The notes: generated from the sequence alone by a model not told the origin. Shown: positions 16,870 to 26,602, numbered from the stretch's first letter. The stretch: DNA of 64,000 bases from Achromobacter seleniivolatilans (GCF_030864005.1 NZ_CP132976.1:2356001-2420000); one strand, 5' to 3'. Program-made: numbers and translations.

Positions 16870-18486
16870 ATGACCTTGCCGTACTCAACATTTTCTGAAC
16901 ATCTGGACGCGCTGGTCTCGCGCGCGCCTGACGCCATCGCGCTGATCGATCAGGACCAGCAGATCAGCGTGACGCAACTGCGTGCGCGCAGCCGCGCACT
17001 GGCTGCCGGCCTGGCGCGCATAGGCGTAAAGCCCGGCGACCGCGTTGCCGTCTGGCTGCCCAATTGCGCGGCCTGGGTGGAATCCTTCCTGGCCTGCGCT
17101 CACCTGGGCGCGCTGGTACTTGCCGTCAACACACGTTTCAGATCGCTGGAAGTAGCCGACATTGTGGGCCGCGGCAAGGCGGATTGGCTGGTGTTCTGGC
17201 CCGGTTTCAAGGGCATCGATTTTCAGGGCATTCTGGACGACGTTGCGCCCGAGCACCTTGCCCGCCTGCAAGGCGTGGTCGCGCTGGCCGAGGCCGGTGA
17301 AGCCGTAGCTCCCTCCGTCCAAGGCAAACCCGTGCATCGCTACGCTGATTTGCTGGCCACGCAGGACGCGGCCCCCGTAGCGCATGGCAACGCGGGCGTG
17401 TTGTGCTTCACCACGTCCGGCACCACGTCCAAACCCAAATTTGTGCTGCATGACCAGCGCACCTTGCTGCGCCACGGCGCGGCGGTCGCGCAAGCATTTG
17501 AATACGGCCCAAACAGCTGCATTCTGGCCAGCGCGCCGTTCTGCGGCGCATTTGGCTTTGCCACGCTGGCCGGCGGATTGGCCCAAGGCGTGCCGGTCGT
17601 GTGCGCCCCTGTCTTCAACGCCGCGCAGTCCGCCGATGTGCTGCGGCGCTACGCCGTGACTCACACCTACGCCAACAATGAAGCGCTGGTGGGCATGATG
17701 CAAGCTGCCGCACCCGGCGATTTCTCATCGGCGCGGCTGTTCGGTTTTGCCAGTTTTACGCCGGCTCTGGATCACATGCTGGACCTGGCGCGGGATGCCG
17801 GCGTCACACTGACCGGGCTGTATGGGTCCAGTGAACTGATCGCCCTGGTGGCGGGTCAGCCGCGCATTGCCGCCGAAGGCGATGTGTCGGCCCTTCATCA
17901 GCCTGGCGGCACGCTGGTCTACCCCGACGCCCGCGTGCGGGCCCGCGATCCAGCCACCGGTCAGGTGCTGCCTCACGGACAGTCCGGCGAAATTGAAATC
18001 CTGTCGCCCAGCTTGATGCAGGGATATCTGGACAACCCCGAAGCCACCCGCGCTGCCGTGACAGAAGACGGCTACTTCAAGACGGGCGACCTGGGCTATA
18101 CGCTGACCCCGCGCCAATTCGTGTTCCAGACCCGCATGGGTGATTCCCTGCGCCTGTCAGGCTTTCTGGTCAACCCGGTCGAAATCGAACAAGTGGTCGA
18201 AACCCTGCCCGGCGTGCGCGCCTGCCAGGTGGTGGGCGCCACCAAGCACGGCAAGATCGTGCCCTATGCCTTCGTGCTGCTCCACCCCGGTGCGGCTGCC
18301 GATCCCGCTGGCTGGACCGCCGCATGCAAGGCCGCGATGGCAGGCTTTAAAGCGCCGGTGGGCTTTACCGTGCTTGACGCATTTCCTTCAGTGGAAAGCG
18401 CCAACTCCGTGAAGATCCAGAAACACCGGCTGCGCGACATGGCAGACGCTATGCTCTCGGATTCCTCATCCCAGGCGTCTCCCTGA
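16870..18486 (+). CDS. AMP-dependent acyl-CoA synthetase/ligase
   Basis: This is a 538-residue ANL-family enzyme. The P-loop-like motif TTSGTTSKPKFV is near residue 181, YGSSE near 318 is the adenine/acid pocket block, and YFKTGDLGY near 405 carries the conserved Asp. The C-terminal subdomain has SGFLVNPVEIEQVV with the hinge region, and a late Lys in SVKIQKHRL fits the adenylation Lys. It activates a carboxylic acid to an acyl-CoA using ATP. It sits between the cyclase and the GntR gene with almost no spacing, so it is part of one transcript. The acid is unknown. Confidence 0.92.
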   Translation: MTLPYSTFSEHLDALVSRAPDAIALIDQDQQISVTQLRARSRALAAGLARIGVKPGDRVAVWLPNCAAWVESFLACAHLGALVLAVNTRFRSLEVADIVGRGKADWLVFWPGFKGIDFQGILDDVAPEHLARLQGVVALAEAGEAVAPSVQGKPVHRYADLLATQDAAPVAHGNAGVLCFTTSGTTSKPKFVLHDQRTLLRHGAAVAQAFEYGPNSCILASAPFCGAFGFATLAGGLAQGVPVVCAPVFNAAQSADVLRRYAVTHTYANNEALVGMMQAAAPGDFSSARLFGFASFTPALDHMLDLARDAGVTLTGLYGSSELIALVAGQPRIAAEGDVSALHQPGGTLVYPDARVRARDPATGQVLPHGQSGEIEILSPSLMQGYLDNPEATRAAVTEDGYFKTGDLGYTLTPRQFVFQTRMGDSLRLSGFLVNPVEIEQVVETLPGVRACQVVGATKHGKIVPYAFVLLHPGAAADPAGWTAACKAAMAGFKAPVGFTVLDAFPSVESANSVKIQKHRLRDMADAMLSDSSSQASP

Positions 18487-18488
18487 CC

Positions 18489-19232
18489 ATGCCCGCCCGC
18501 AAGCTCTTTTCGCACAGCCCCCAGCCGCTTTATCTGCAAGCGGCTGCGCTGTTCCGCAGCCATATCCAGAATCGCACCTGGCGGCCCGGGCAGCAGATCC
18601 CGCCGCTGGAATCGCTGATGGAAACCTATGGCATTTCGCGGGCAACCATTCGCCAGGCATTTGGCCTGCTGGAAAAAGATGGCTTGATCCGCCGCTCGCG
18701 GGGATCGGGCACCTTTGTCAACGCCGAGCTGCCCGAAACGCCCACTCTGCTGATTCCCAAGACCTGGGCTGAAACCGTGGAACTGAGCAATCAGCTGGGC
18801 ACGGTGTCGCTGGTGGAATCCAGCGCTGACTCGCCCTTGCCCGACACGCTGGGCATGCCCTGCGATGCCGACCGCGAAGGCAGTTTTCAATACCTGCGAC
18901 GCGTGCATACGACTGACGCTGGCCCCTTCTGCTATAGCGAGGTCTTCCTGGAAAGCGGCCTGTTCAAAAAGCACCGGGTTCGTTTTCAGAAAAGCACGAT
19001 TGCCCCGGTGCTGGACCAGTTTTATGGTGCACGCATCACCGAGGCGCGCCAGGTGTTGAACGTGATCGAAGCCGGTCAGGAATCCGCTGAATCCTTGCAG
19101 ATCCCTGTGTCGTCACCGGTTGCCGAATTACGGCGCTACGCGTGTATCGATGGCCGCGTCGTCTATTTCGCTAGATTGGAATTTCCGTTCCGCAAGGTAC
19201 GGATGGAATTTGATCTGCTGTCCAGCCGCTAG
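18489..19232 (+). CDS. GntR-family (HutC/UTRA-type) transcriptional regulator
   Basis: The protein has 247 residues. The N-terminal winged helix (about residues 10-75) contains PLYLQAAALFRSHI, the PGQQIPPLESLMETYGISRATIRQAFGLLEKDG block and RRSRGSGTFV, all standard for GntR. The C-terminal part resembles the UTRA effector domain (YLRRVHTTDAGPFCYSEVFL and a closing KVRMEFDLL). It follows the ligase by 2 bases, so it is autoregulated if the operon promoter is its target. The palindrome in that promoter spacer fits a HutC-type operator. Confidence 0.92.
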   Translation: MPARKLFSHSPQPLYLQAAALFRSHIQNRTWRPGQQIPPLESLMETYGISRATIRQAFGLLEKDGLIRRSRGSGTFVNAELPETPTLLIPKTWAETVELSNQLGTVSLVESSADSPLPDTLGMPCDADREGSFQYLRRVHTTDAGPFCYSEVFLESGLFKKHRVRFQKSTIAPVLDQFYGARITEARQVLNVIEAGQESAESLQIPVSSPVAELRRYACIDGRVVYFARLEFPFRKVRMEFDLLSSR

Positions 19233-19356
19233 ATGCATTGATTCAAGGAGCACACCCGCCCTGACCCGTCACGACCGCAAGTCCATATAGAGCGCCGCAG
19301 CAAGCTGTAGAAGCGCCAGCAGGTTCCAAACAGATCCCGCATTAAGGAGACAAACC

Positions 19357-20637
19357 ATGGTTTACGCCAACACGCCCCGGAATTCACCGCAGGGCCGCAG
19401 CACGCTTACCCAATTTTTCGCAACCTCAGCCGTTGCCGCCGCCCTGGCTGCCATGGCACCCGCCGCACTCGCGCAGGCCCCGGCCATCTCGGATGATGTG
19501 GTCCGGTTGGGCCTGATCCTGGATATGAGCGGCGTTTACGCCGACGTGACCGGCAAGGGCAGCGCCACCGCTGCCGAAATGGCCATCGCTGATTTTGGCG
19601 GGACCGTGCTGGGCAAGAAGGTAGATCTGCTGGTCGTAGACCATCAGAACAAGGCCGACATCGCCGCCGCAAAAGCGCGCGAATGGTATGACACGAAACA
19701 GGTCGACGCGATCATGGACGTGGCAGGGTCGGCGCCCGCGCTGGCCGTGCTTGAGGTCGCCCGGGACAAGAAGAAAATCGTCGTCTTCAGCGGCCCCGGC
19801 ACCGAGCGCATCACCAATGATCTGTGCTCGCCCTATTCCGTTCACTACACCTACGACACATGGTCGCTCGCCAACACCACGGCGCGCGCCACCGTCGAAA
19901 AAGGCGGCAAGAGCTGGTATTTCCTGACGGCCGATTACGCCTTTGGCCACACCCTGCAAGCCTCCGCCACCGAGGTCGTGAAGGCTAACGGAGGCACGGT
20001 ACTGGGTGCCGCGCGCCACCCGTTGGGGTCGAGCGATTTTGCTTCGTATCTGTTGCAGGCCCAGGCCAGCAAAGCCCAGATCATCGGGTTGGCCAACGCA
20101 GGCGGCGACACCGTCAACGCCATCAAGGCGGCCAACGAGTTCGGCCTGACCAAGGGCGGCCAGAAAATGGCCGGATTGCTCTTGTATATCAACGACATCC
20201 ACGCGATCGGCCTGGAAGCGGCGGCTGGCCTGACCCTGACGGAAGGCTTTTACTGGGACATGAATGACCAGACCCGCGCCTGGTCCCAGCGCTACTACGA
20301 CAAACTGAAGAAGATGCCCAACATGAGTCAGGCGGGCACGTACTCTTCGGTGATGCACTATCTGAAGGCGGTGCAGGCAGCGGGCACGGACGAACCCACG
20401 GCCGTGATGAAACAGATGAAGTCCATGCCCATCAACGACTTCTTCGCCACCAATGGCCGTATCCGCGAAGATGGCCGCATGGTGCACGACATGTACTTGT
20501 TTGAAGTCAAACAGCCGTCCGAATCCAAGCGGCCGTGGGATTACTACAAGCTGGTCGCAACCTTGCCTGGAGATCAAGCCTTTATGCCGCTGTCCAAATC
20601 CACGTGCCCGCTGGTGAAGAAGACGGCCAGCAATTAA
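19357..20637 (+). CDS. ABC transporter substrate-binding protein, branched-chain amino-acid/amide type
   Basis: This 426-residue exported protein is of the Peripla_BP_6 (LivJ/AmiC) class. A signal peptide ends near AALAQA (residue 41), followed by VVRLGLILDMSGVYADVTGKGS, the usual ligand-cleft start. VDAIMDVAGSAPALAV, a conserved lobe interface (FLTADYAFGHTL) and the C-terminal VMKQMKSMPINDFF region follow. AAGGAG lies 9 bases before ATG 19357. No permease or ATPase genes are next to it, so it is an orphan receptor. It sits downstream of the cyclase/ligase operon with a 124-base gap and may deliver the substrate of that pathway. Confidence 0.92.
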   Translation: MVYANTPRNSPQGRSTLTQFFATSAVAAALAAMAPAALAQAPAISDDVVRLGLILDMSGVYADVTGKGSATAAEMAIADFGGTVLGKKVDLLVVDHQNKADIAAAKAREWYDTKQVDAIMDVAGSAPALAVLEVARDKKKIVVFSGPGTERITNDLCSPYSVHYTYDTWSLANTTARATVEKGGKSWYFLTADYAFGHTLQASATEVVKANGGTVLGAARHPLGSSDFASYLLQAQASKAQIIGLANAGGDTVNAIKAANEFGLTKGGQKMAGLLLYINDIHAIGLEAAAGLTLTEGFYWDMNDQTRAWSQRYYDKLKKMPNMSQAGTYSSVMHYLKAVQAAGTDEPTAVMKQMKSMPINDFFATNGRIREDGRMVHDMYLFEVKQPSESKRPWDYYKLVATLPGDQAFMPLSKSTCPLVKKTASN

Positions 20638-20647
20638 GCGAGTCAGC

Positions 20648-20683
20648 CAGCCGGCCGGTTGCGCATCCGGCCGCTGCGTTTTT
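20648..20683 (+). terminator. Intrinsic terminator after binding-protein gene
   Basis: CAGCCGGCCGG pairs with CCGGCCGCTG around an 8-base loop, followed by CG and five T's. It lies 11 bases after the stop of the solute-binding-protein gene. Confidence 0.8.
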
Positions 20684-20756
20684 GCGGACAGGCTCACCAA
20701 CACCTGTCCGCAATGGGGGTACCCTTGCAGGCAATCCCTTTTTGCCGGAGCCCTGC

Positions 20757-21206
20757 ATGAGTACCCCCACCCCGCGCCCCATCCCAGCCACGATTGCCGC
20801 CGTTATCCGCGACGGCCACGTGTTGCTGGTGCGCCGCGCCAATCCGCCAGACGAAAACTGCTGGGCCTTTCCGGGCGGCAAGATCGACGCGGGCGAACGC
20901 ATCGAGGCCGCCACGGTCCGGGAACTGCGGGAAGAAACCGGCGTGCTGGCCGAACCCCTGCACGTGTTTGACGCGGTGGACGTATTCGACCGCGACGACT
21001 CCGGCGCGCTGCGCCGCCACTTCATTTTGATCGCCGTGCTGTGCCGCTGGATCTCTGGCGAACCCGTGGCAGGCGATGATGCGCGGGATGCGCGCTGGGT
21101 ACCGCTTGAGCGTCTGGAAGCGCATGAGCTTGCGATGAGTTTCGGGGTGGCGGAACTGGCGCGCAAAGCCGCGGCACTGATGGCTGCGCTTGATTTCAAA
21201 GGCTAA
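20757..21206 (+). CDS. NUDIX hydrolase
   Basis: The protein has 149 residues from ATG 20757, with GGAG about 8 bases upstream. The complete Nudix box runs from Gly41 (G-x5-E47-x7-REL-x-EE-x-G-V63), so the metal-binding catalytic helix is intact. The fold start IPATIAAVIRDGHVLLVRRA and WAFPGGKID resemble ADP-ribose or MutT-like pyrophosphatases. It would hydrolyse a nucleoside diphosphate linked to another group; the exact substrate cannot be told. It stands alone between a terminator and the GntP gene. Confidence 0.92.
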   Translation: MSTPTPRPIPATIAAVIRDGHVLLVRRANPPDENCWAFPGGKIDAGERIEAATVRELREETGVLAEPLHVFDAVDVFDRDDSGALRRHFILIAVLCRWISGEPVAGDDARDARWVPLERLEAHELAMSFGVAELARKAAALMAALDFKG

Positions 21207-21338
21207 AACGAGGCGGCAATCCCCGCCGCCCCCCGCAGCGTTCTCGCCCGCCAACTGATGCGTGTCATTCAGGCTCCTGAAAGGATGCGGTAAGGTGTAG
21301 CCCCTTCGCCCCTTATCTCTTCATTCCAGGAGCAATGA

Positions 21339-22733
21339 ATGACCGGATTGTTTATCGTGGTGGCGGCGCTGGCGTTTCTGATGCTGGCGGCGTATCGAGG
21401 CTATAGCGTGATTCTTTGCGCGCCCATCGCAGCCATGGGCGCGGTGCTGTTGACCGATCCATCGGCGCTGGCGCCGGTGTTTTCAGGCATCTTCATGGAG
21501 CGCATGGCGGGTTTCGCCAAGCTCTACTTCCCGGTCTTTTTGCTGGGCGCGGTGTTCGGCAAGCTGATCGAGCTGTCGGGATTCTCGCGCGCCATCGTGC
21601 AGGCGGTGCTGCGCATGATCGGGGCCGAACGCGCCATTGTGGCCATCGTGCTGGTATGTGCGGTGCTGACCTACGGCGGCGTGTCGCTGTTTGTCGTGGT
21701 GTTCGCGGTGTATCCGTTTGCGGCAGAAATGTTTCGCCAAGGCGGCATTCCCAAACGGCTGATGCCGGGCGCCATCGCGCTGGGCGCATTTACCTTCACG
21801 ATGACGGCGCTGCCCGGCACGCCGCAGATCCAGAACATCATTCCGACCACGTTCTTTGAAACGACCACCTGGGCCGCGCCTTGGCTGGGCCTGATCGGCG
21901 CGGCGTTCACGCTGAGCATGGGGATTGCCTATCTGGAATGGCGGCGCAAACGTGCAGCGGCAGCAGGCGAGACCTATGGCACCGAACTGCGCAACGAACC
22001 GACGACACCGCCCAGCGAGCGCAACCACCATCCTCTGATCGCGTTGCTGCCCCTGCTGGTTGTGGGCGTCGTCAACTACCTGCTGACCCGCTGGATACCC
22101 GGCTGGTACCCCGCAGGGTCCGAAGTGACACTACCCGGTCTTGCCAAGCCCATGCCTGTGAACGCGGTCGATCAGGTCGCGCTATGGGCGGTGATGGGCG
22201 CGCTGATCGCCGGCATCTTCACGATTCTGTTGTTCTCGTTCAAGGCCATCAAGGCGCACTTTGCGGAAGGCAGCAAAAGCGCCGTGTCGGGCGCGCTGCT
22301 GGCGTCGATGAACACCGCTGCCGAATACGGCTTCGGTGGCGTAATTGCCGCGTTGCCGGGTTTCTTGCTGGTGGCCGATGCGCTCAAGGCCATCCCCGAC
22401 CCGCTGGTCGGCGAAGCCGTAGCCGTCACGTCGCTGGCGGGCATTACCGGGTCGGCCTCGGGTGGCATGAGCATCGCCCTGGCGGCCATGTCGCAGACAT
22501 TTATTGACGGCGCCCATGCGGCCGGCATCCCCATGGAGGTGCTGCACCGGATCGCCGCCATGGCCAGCGGCGGCATGGACACGCTGCCGCACAACGGCGC
22601 GGTGATCACCTTGCTGGCCGTGACGGGCCTGACGCACCGTCAGTCGTATGGGGACATCTTCGCCATTACGCTGATATCGACCTTATCGGTATTCGTGGTG
22701 ATTGCGATGTACTACCTGACCGGCATCGTCTGA
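21339..22733 (+). CDS. GntP-family permease
   Basis: This is a 464-residue membrane protein with about 12 hydrophobic segments. Typical GntP features are the early RGYSVILCAPIAA and the central YGGVSLFVVVFAVYPFAAE. Late conserved blocks are GSASGGMSIAL and a GMDTLPHNGAVITLL segment. The family transports gluconate and other hydroxy acids (including hydroxybutyrate in some members) with protons. GGAG lies 8 bases before the ATG. Its last 22 bases overlap the convergent LysR gene. The substrate may be a short hydroxy acid used by the SDR and CoA genes that follow, which is inference. Confidence 0.92.
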   Translation: MTGLFIVVAALAFLMLAAYRGYSVILCAPIAAMGAVLLTDPSALAPVFSGIFMERMAGFAKLYFPVFLLGAVFGKLIELSGFSRAIVQAVLRMIGAERAIVAIVLVCAVLTYGGVSLFVVVFAVYPFAAEMFRQGGIPKRLMPGAIALGAFTFTMTALPGTPQIQNIIPTTFFETTTWAAPWLGLIGAAFTLSMGIAYLEWRRKRAAAAGETYGTELRNEPTTPPSERNHHPLIALLPLLVVGVVNYLLTRWIPGWYPAGSEVTLPGLAKPMPVNAVDQVALWAVMGALIAGIFTILLFSFKAIKAHFAEGSKSAVSGALLASMNTAAEYGFGGVIAALPGFLLVADALKAIPDPLVGEAVAVTSLAGITGSASGGMSIALAAMSQTFIDGAHAAGIPMEVLHRIAAMASGGMDTLPHNGAVITLLAVTGLTHRQSYGDIFAITLISTLSVFVVIAMYYLTGIV

Positions 22734-23623
22734 CCAAAAGCCACGCCGAACACGTCCGCCAGCCATTGGGTAAATACGCGCACCCGCGCCGACACCTGAC
22801 GGCTTTGCGGATACAGCACGGACACTGGCATGGGCGCGGGCGGCGAGCCGGGCAACACAATACAGAGCAAACCCGACGCCAACTCCTGTTCGATCCGGTA
22901 GCGCGGCACCTGGGCCAGACCCAGGCCGGCTACCGCCGCACTGGTGTAAAGCTCTGCGCCCGTCACGCTGATAACCGACGCCGGCCGCACTTGCACATTG
23001 CGCCCGTCCACCGTGAAGTCCAGCGCTATGCTGCGGCCCGTGGAGCTGGATAGATAGTCCACTGCCCGATGGCCTTCCAGATCTTCCAGGCGGGCGGGCG
23101 TACCGAAACGCTCCAGGTAGGCCGGACTGGCCACCGTCACCTGCGGCATCAGCGCGATCTGCCGCCCCACCAGCGATGAATCCTGCAAGGTTCCTGCGCG
23201 CAGCACGCAGTCCACTCCTTCGCGCACCAGGTCTACCAGCCGGTCATCCTCGCCCAGGTGCAGGACGATATCGGGATAGCGTTCCAGAAATCCCGCCAGG
23301 CCGGGCACCACAAAATACTTGGCCAGGGTGCCCTGCGCATTGACGCGCAGCAGGCCCTTGGGCGCCGTATTCAGAAAGGCACCGTCCGCCTCTTCCAAGT
23401 CAGCCAGCAGCCTGACGCAGCGCCGGTAATAGGCTTCGCCATCGTGTGTCATCCGCACTTGGCGCGTGGTGCGTTCCAGCAACCTTGCGCCAAGCCGCTT
23501 TTCCATGCGCTTGATCAGGTTGGTGACGGTGGCGCGGGGAATTTGCAGGTCTTCGGCTGCGTGAGAAAAGCTGCGCCGCTCCGCGATGCGGACAAACACC
23601 TGCATTTCCTGGAAACGGTCCAC
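22712..23623 (-). CDS. LysR-family transcriptional regulator
   Basis: This 303-residue LysR protein opens MDRFQEMQVFVRIAERRSFSHAAEDL, with PRATVTNLIKRMEKRLGARLLERTTRQV as the recognition region. It belongs to the branch that has a MDRF/MQVFV start (DmlR/AaeR-like). The effector domain has the GLLRVNAQGTLAKYFVVPGL opening. It is divergent from the FabG-like SDR gene across 112 AT-rich bases, which makes that gene its likely target. Its 3' end overlaps the GntP gene tail. Confidence 0.92.
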   Translation of the reverse strand: MDRFQEMQVFVRIAERRSFSHAAEDLQIPRATVTNLIKRMEKRLGARLLERTTRQVRMTHDGEAYYRRCVRLLADLEEADGAFLNTAPKGLLRVNAQGTLAKYFVVPGLAGFLERYPDIVLHLGEDDRLVDLVREGVDCVLRAGTLQDSSLVGRQIALMPQVTVASPAYLERFGTPARLEDLEGHRAVDYLSSSTGRSIALDFTVDGRNVQVRPASVISVTGAELYTSAAVAGLGLAQVPRYRIEQELASGLLCIVLPGSPPAPMPVSVLYPQSRQVSARVRVFTQWLADVFGVAFGQTMPVR

Positions 23624-23735
23624 GTTGTGCCACCAATTATTAATGTAAATGGAATTATGTTAGCGAATATAGGGTAATTATCTTTGGTTTGGAATAGTCC
23701 ATGATGCGTCATCCCTACCCAAAACGGAGAGTTAG

Positions 23736-24479
23736 ATGAGCACACAACCCACCCCGCGCGTCGCGCTTGTTACTGGCGGATCACGCGGCATAGGCGCCGC
23801 TATCGTGCGCCGACTCGCCCAAGACGGCTTTGCCGTCGGCATCAATTACGCGTCCAGCGCAGCCGAGGCCGACGCGCTGGCCAACGAGATTCGCCAAGCT
23901 GGCGGACGGGCGCTTGCCGTGCAAGCCGACGTGTCCAAGGCCGCCGACGTCACCGCGCTGTTCGATCAGGTGGAAGCGGACCTGGGACGCATCGACGTGC
24001 TGGTCAACAGCGCCGGTGTACTGAAGGTTCAACCGCTGGCGGACACCACTGACGAACAGTTCGAACAGACCTTCGACATCAACACCCGCGGCACCTTCAA
24101 TACCCTGCGCGCCGCCGCCACGCGGCTGGCCGATGGCGGCAGCATCGTGAATGTGTCCAGCACCACGATCGCGCTGAACCTGCCGGGTTATGCCATTTAC
24201 ATCGCGAGCAAAGCGGCGGTGGAGAGCTTTACACACGTGTTTGCCAAGGAATTGCGCGGCCGCCGGATTACCGTCAACGCCGTGGCCCCAGGCCCCGTGG
24301 CGACCGAACTGTTCTTAAAGGGCAAGAGTCCCGAACTGATCGAGCACTTTGCCAAAATGCCCCCGCTTGAACGCCTGGGCCAGCCGGACGACATTTCGGG
24401 CGTGGTGTCCTTTCTGGCGGGTCCGGACAGCGGCTGGGTCAACGGGCAGATCCTGCGCGCCAACGGCGGTCTGGCGTAA
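23736..24479 (+). CDS. SDR-family oxidoreductase, 3-oxoacyl-ACP reductase-like
   Basis: This 247-residue classical short-chain dehydrogenase has TGGSRGIG at residues 14-21, a Asp/Val cofactor site in ALAVQADVSKA, and NSAGV near residue 91. The catalytic Ser lies in NVSSTT and the Tyr/Lys pair in YIASKAA. VNAVAPGPVATELF and a GWVNGQILRANGG end are standard for FabG-like enzymes. It uses NAD(P)H on a keto or hydroxy substrate; the natural substrate is unknown. It is divergent from a LysR gene and precedes the crotonase/CoA-transferase pair by 180 bases. Confidence 0.92.
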   Translation: MSTQPTPRVALVTGGSRGIGAAIVRRLAQDGFAVGINYASSAAEADALANEIRQAGGRALAVQADVSKAADVTALFDQVEADLGRIDVLVNSAGVLKVQPLADTTDEQFEQTFDINTRGTFNTLRAAATRLADGGSIVNVSSTTIALNLPGYAIYIASKAAVESFTHVFAKELRGRRITVNAVAPGPVATELFLKGKSPELIEHFAKMPPLERLGQPDDISGVVSFLAGPDSGWVNGQILRANGGLA

Positions 24480-24659
24480 GCAGCCAATCCGGTTTGGCTT
24501 GATCCAGGGCGCGCGGACTGTCCATCGGCAGCTTGCGCATCCGCCGCTCGGATTTATTCCCAGCCGGACTTATTCCATGAAAAAACCTTGTTTGTCGGGA
24601 TCAACCGAAGGCTCTAGGATGGCTTTCAGAAAACTGGCTGCCACGGAGACAAGACAAAC

Positions 24660-25454
24660 ATGACCGCCCCGATTCCCGAATTCCCCCACAGCCGCATCGA
24701 GCGCGACGAGCGCGGCGTCTACACGCTACAGATTCACGATGCCAAAAGCCTGAACATTCTGGCCACGCCCGTCACGCTGGGCCTGACCCGGGCAGTGCAA
24801 TGGATCGCCGGGCAAGCCGACGCGCGTGCGCTGGTCATCCGCGGCACGGGCGAACGTGCGTTTGTTGGCGGCGCCAACATCTATGAAATGGCCGAGCTGG
24901 ACCCCGACGGCGGCCGCGAATTCATCACCAACCTGCGCCAGCTGTGCGAAGCGGTGCGCAACGTTCCGGTGCCCACCATCGCGCGTATCCCGGGTTTTTG
25001 CCTGGGCGCGGGCATGGAATTGGCAGCGGCCTGCGACATCCGCCTGGGTTCGCGCGACGGCGTCTTCGGCATGCCCGAAGTCCGCGTAGGCATCCCCTCG
25101 GTCATCCATGCCGTCTTGTTGCCCGGGCTGATAGGTCCCGGCGCGACCAACTGGTTGTTGCTGACCGGCGAAACCGTGGACGCCGATCAGGCCTTGCGCT
25201 GGGGTTATCTGCAATTCATGTCCGAAGCGGGCGAGCTCGACGCGCTGGTGGAACGTACCGTCGGCCCCATTGCAGCCAGCGGCCCCCGCGCTGTCGTGTC
25301 GCAAAAGGCATTGCTGCGGTACTGGGAGACTTCGAGCGTAGAAGCGGGCCTGGACCGTAGCGTGGAAGCGTTTGGCGACGCCTTCACGACGCAAGAGCCG
25401 CGCCAATACATGGCGCCCTTCCTGACCCGCAAGCACAAACGGGACGGCCAATGA
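24660..25454 (+). CDS. Enoyl-CoA hydratase/isomerase family protein
   Basis: The protein has 264 residues with the crotonase fold. ALVIRGTGERAFVGGANIYEMA gives the oxyanion-hole Gly. PGFCLGAGMELAAACDIRLG carries a Glu at the first catalytic position, and FGMPEVRVGIP the second. Both acid residues suit hydration or isomerisation of an enoyl-CoA. Its stop overlaps the start of the CaiB gene (ATGA), so the two are coupled. A 180-base gap separates it from the SDR gene upstream, in which I see no clear promoter or repeat. Confidence 0.92.
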   Translation: MTAPIPEFPHSRIERDERGVYTLQIHDAKSLNILATPVTLGLTRAVQWIAGQADARALVIRGTGERAFVGGANIYEMAELDPDGGREFITNLRQLCEAVRNVPVPTIARIPGFCLGAGMELAAACDIRLGSRDGVFGMPEVRVGIPSVIHAVLLPGLIGPGATNWLLLTGETVDADQALRWGYLQFMSEAGELDALVERTVGPIAASGPRAVVSQKALLRYWETSSVEAGLDRSVEAFGDAFTTQEPRQYMAPFLTRKHKRDGQ

Positions 25455-26602
25455 ACTCCACTCGCGCAAGCGGGCCGCTGGCGGGCGTGCGAATCATCGA
25501 CATGACCTCGGTCGGGATGGGGCCGTACGCCACGCAGATTTTGGGCGATATGGGCGCGGACATCATCAAGGTGGAAGCGCCAGAGGGCGACGTGTTCCGC
25601 GCGTCGGCGCCAGCCGCGAACCCGGGCATGGGTGCGGTGTATTTGAATCTGAACCGTAACAAGCACAGCGTCACCCTGAATGCCAAAGACCCGGACGATC
25701 TGCAACGGCTGCTGTCACTGGTGGATGGCGCCGACGTGTTTATCTCCAATGTGCGTCCCCGCGCACTGGCGCGAGCCGGGCTGGACGCCGCGACGCTGTG
25801 CGCCCGCAATCCCAGACTGATCTACTGTTCGGCGGTGGGCTTCGGGCAGGATGGCCCGTATGCGGCCAAGCCGGCCTTTGACGACATCATTCAGGCCATG
25901 AGCGGCTTGGCCGATCTGCAAGGCCGCAACACCGGCGCGCCCGCCTATATCAACACCATCATGGCCGACAAGGTGGCCGGCCTGACGCTGGCCTACACCA
26001 TTCCCATGGCGCTGTACGAGCGCGAAAAATCGGGGCTTGGGCAAGCGATTGAAGTCCCCATGTTTGAAACGCTGGTGTCGTTCACCCTGATCGAACACAT
26101 GGGCGGCCGAACGTTTGATCCGCCGCGCGGCGAAATGGGCTACAGCCGCGTGCTGTCGCCCGAGCGCAAGCCTTACCGCACGCTGGACGGCTATATCGCG
26201 CTCTTGCCCTACACCGACGCGCAATGGCAACGGTTCTTCGGTCTGGCAGGAAGAGCCGACCTGGCGGCCGACCCGCGTTACCTGACGCCAGAGACGCGCG
26301 CCCGCAACTTCGACACGCTTTATCAGCACCTGGCCGATATCGTGGCCTTGCGCGGCACAGACGATTGGCTGGCCCTGCTGGCCGATGCCGACATTCCGCA
26401 TTCGCGTGTGAACACGCCCGAGGCGCTGTTCGACGACCCGCACCTGCTTGCCACCGGCTTCTTCCAGCAGGTGGAGCATCCGACAGAAGGCACACTGACG
26501 GCGACATCGATCCCGGTTCGCTTTTCGCGCACCCCCGGATCGCTGCGCCGCCTGGCGCCGCGTCAGGATGCGGATCGCGATATGCTGGAACCCGGCCGCT
26601 AA
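25451..26602 (+). CDS. CaiB/BaiF-family CoA transferase
   Basis: This 383-residue family III CoA-transferase has GVRIIDMTSVGMGPYATQILGDMGADIIKVE at the N-terminus. The Asp expected to form the acyl-enzyme lies near residue 160-180 (DDIIQAMSGLADLQG region). The ERKPYRTLDGYIALLPY and late SRVNTPEALFDDPHL blocks are typical. It moves CoA between acids, probably supplying the CoA ester handled by the coupled crotonase. It overlaps that gene by 4 bases. A LysR gene follows 37 bases later on the same strand. Confidence 0.92.
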   Translation: MNSTRASGPLAGVRIIDMTSVGMGPYATQILGDMGADIIKVEAPEGDVFRASAPAANPGMGAVYLNLNRNKHSVTLNAKDPDDLQRLLSLVDGADVFISNVRPRALARAGLDAATLCARNPRLIYCSAVGFGQDGPYAAKPAFDDIIQAMSGLADLQGRNTGAPAYINTIMADKVAGLTLAYTIPMALYEREKSGLGQAIEVPMFETLVSFTLIEHMGGRTFDPPRGEMGYSRVLSPERKPYRTLDGYIALLPYTDAQWQRFFGLAGRADLAADPRYLTPETRARNFDTLYQHLADIVALRGTDDWLALLADADIPHSRVNTPEALFDDPHLLATGFFQQVEHPTEGTLTATSIPVRFSRTPGSLRRLAPRQDADRDMLEPGR

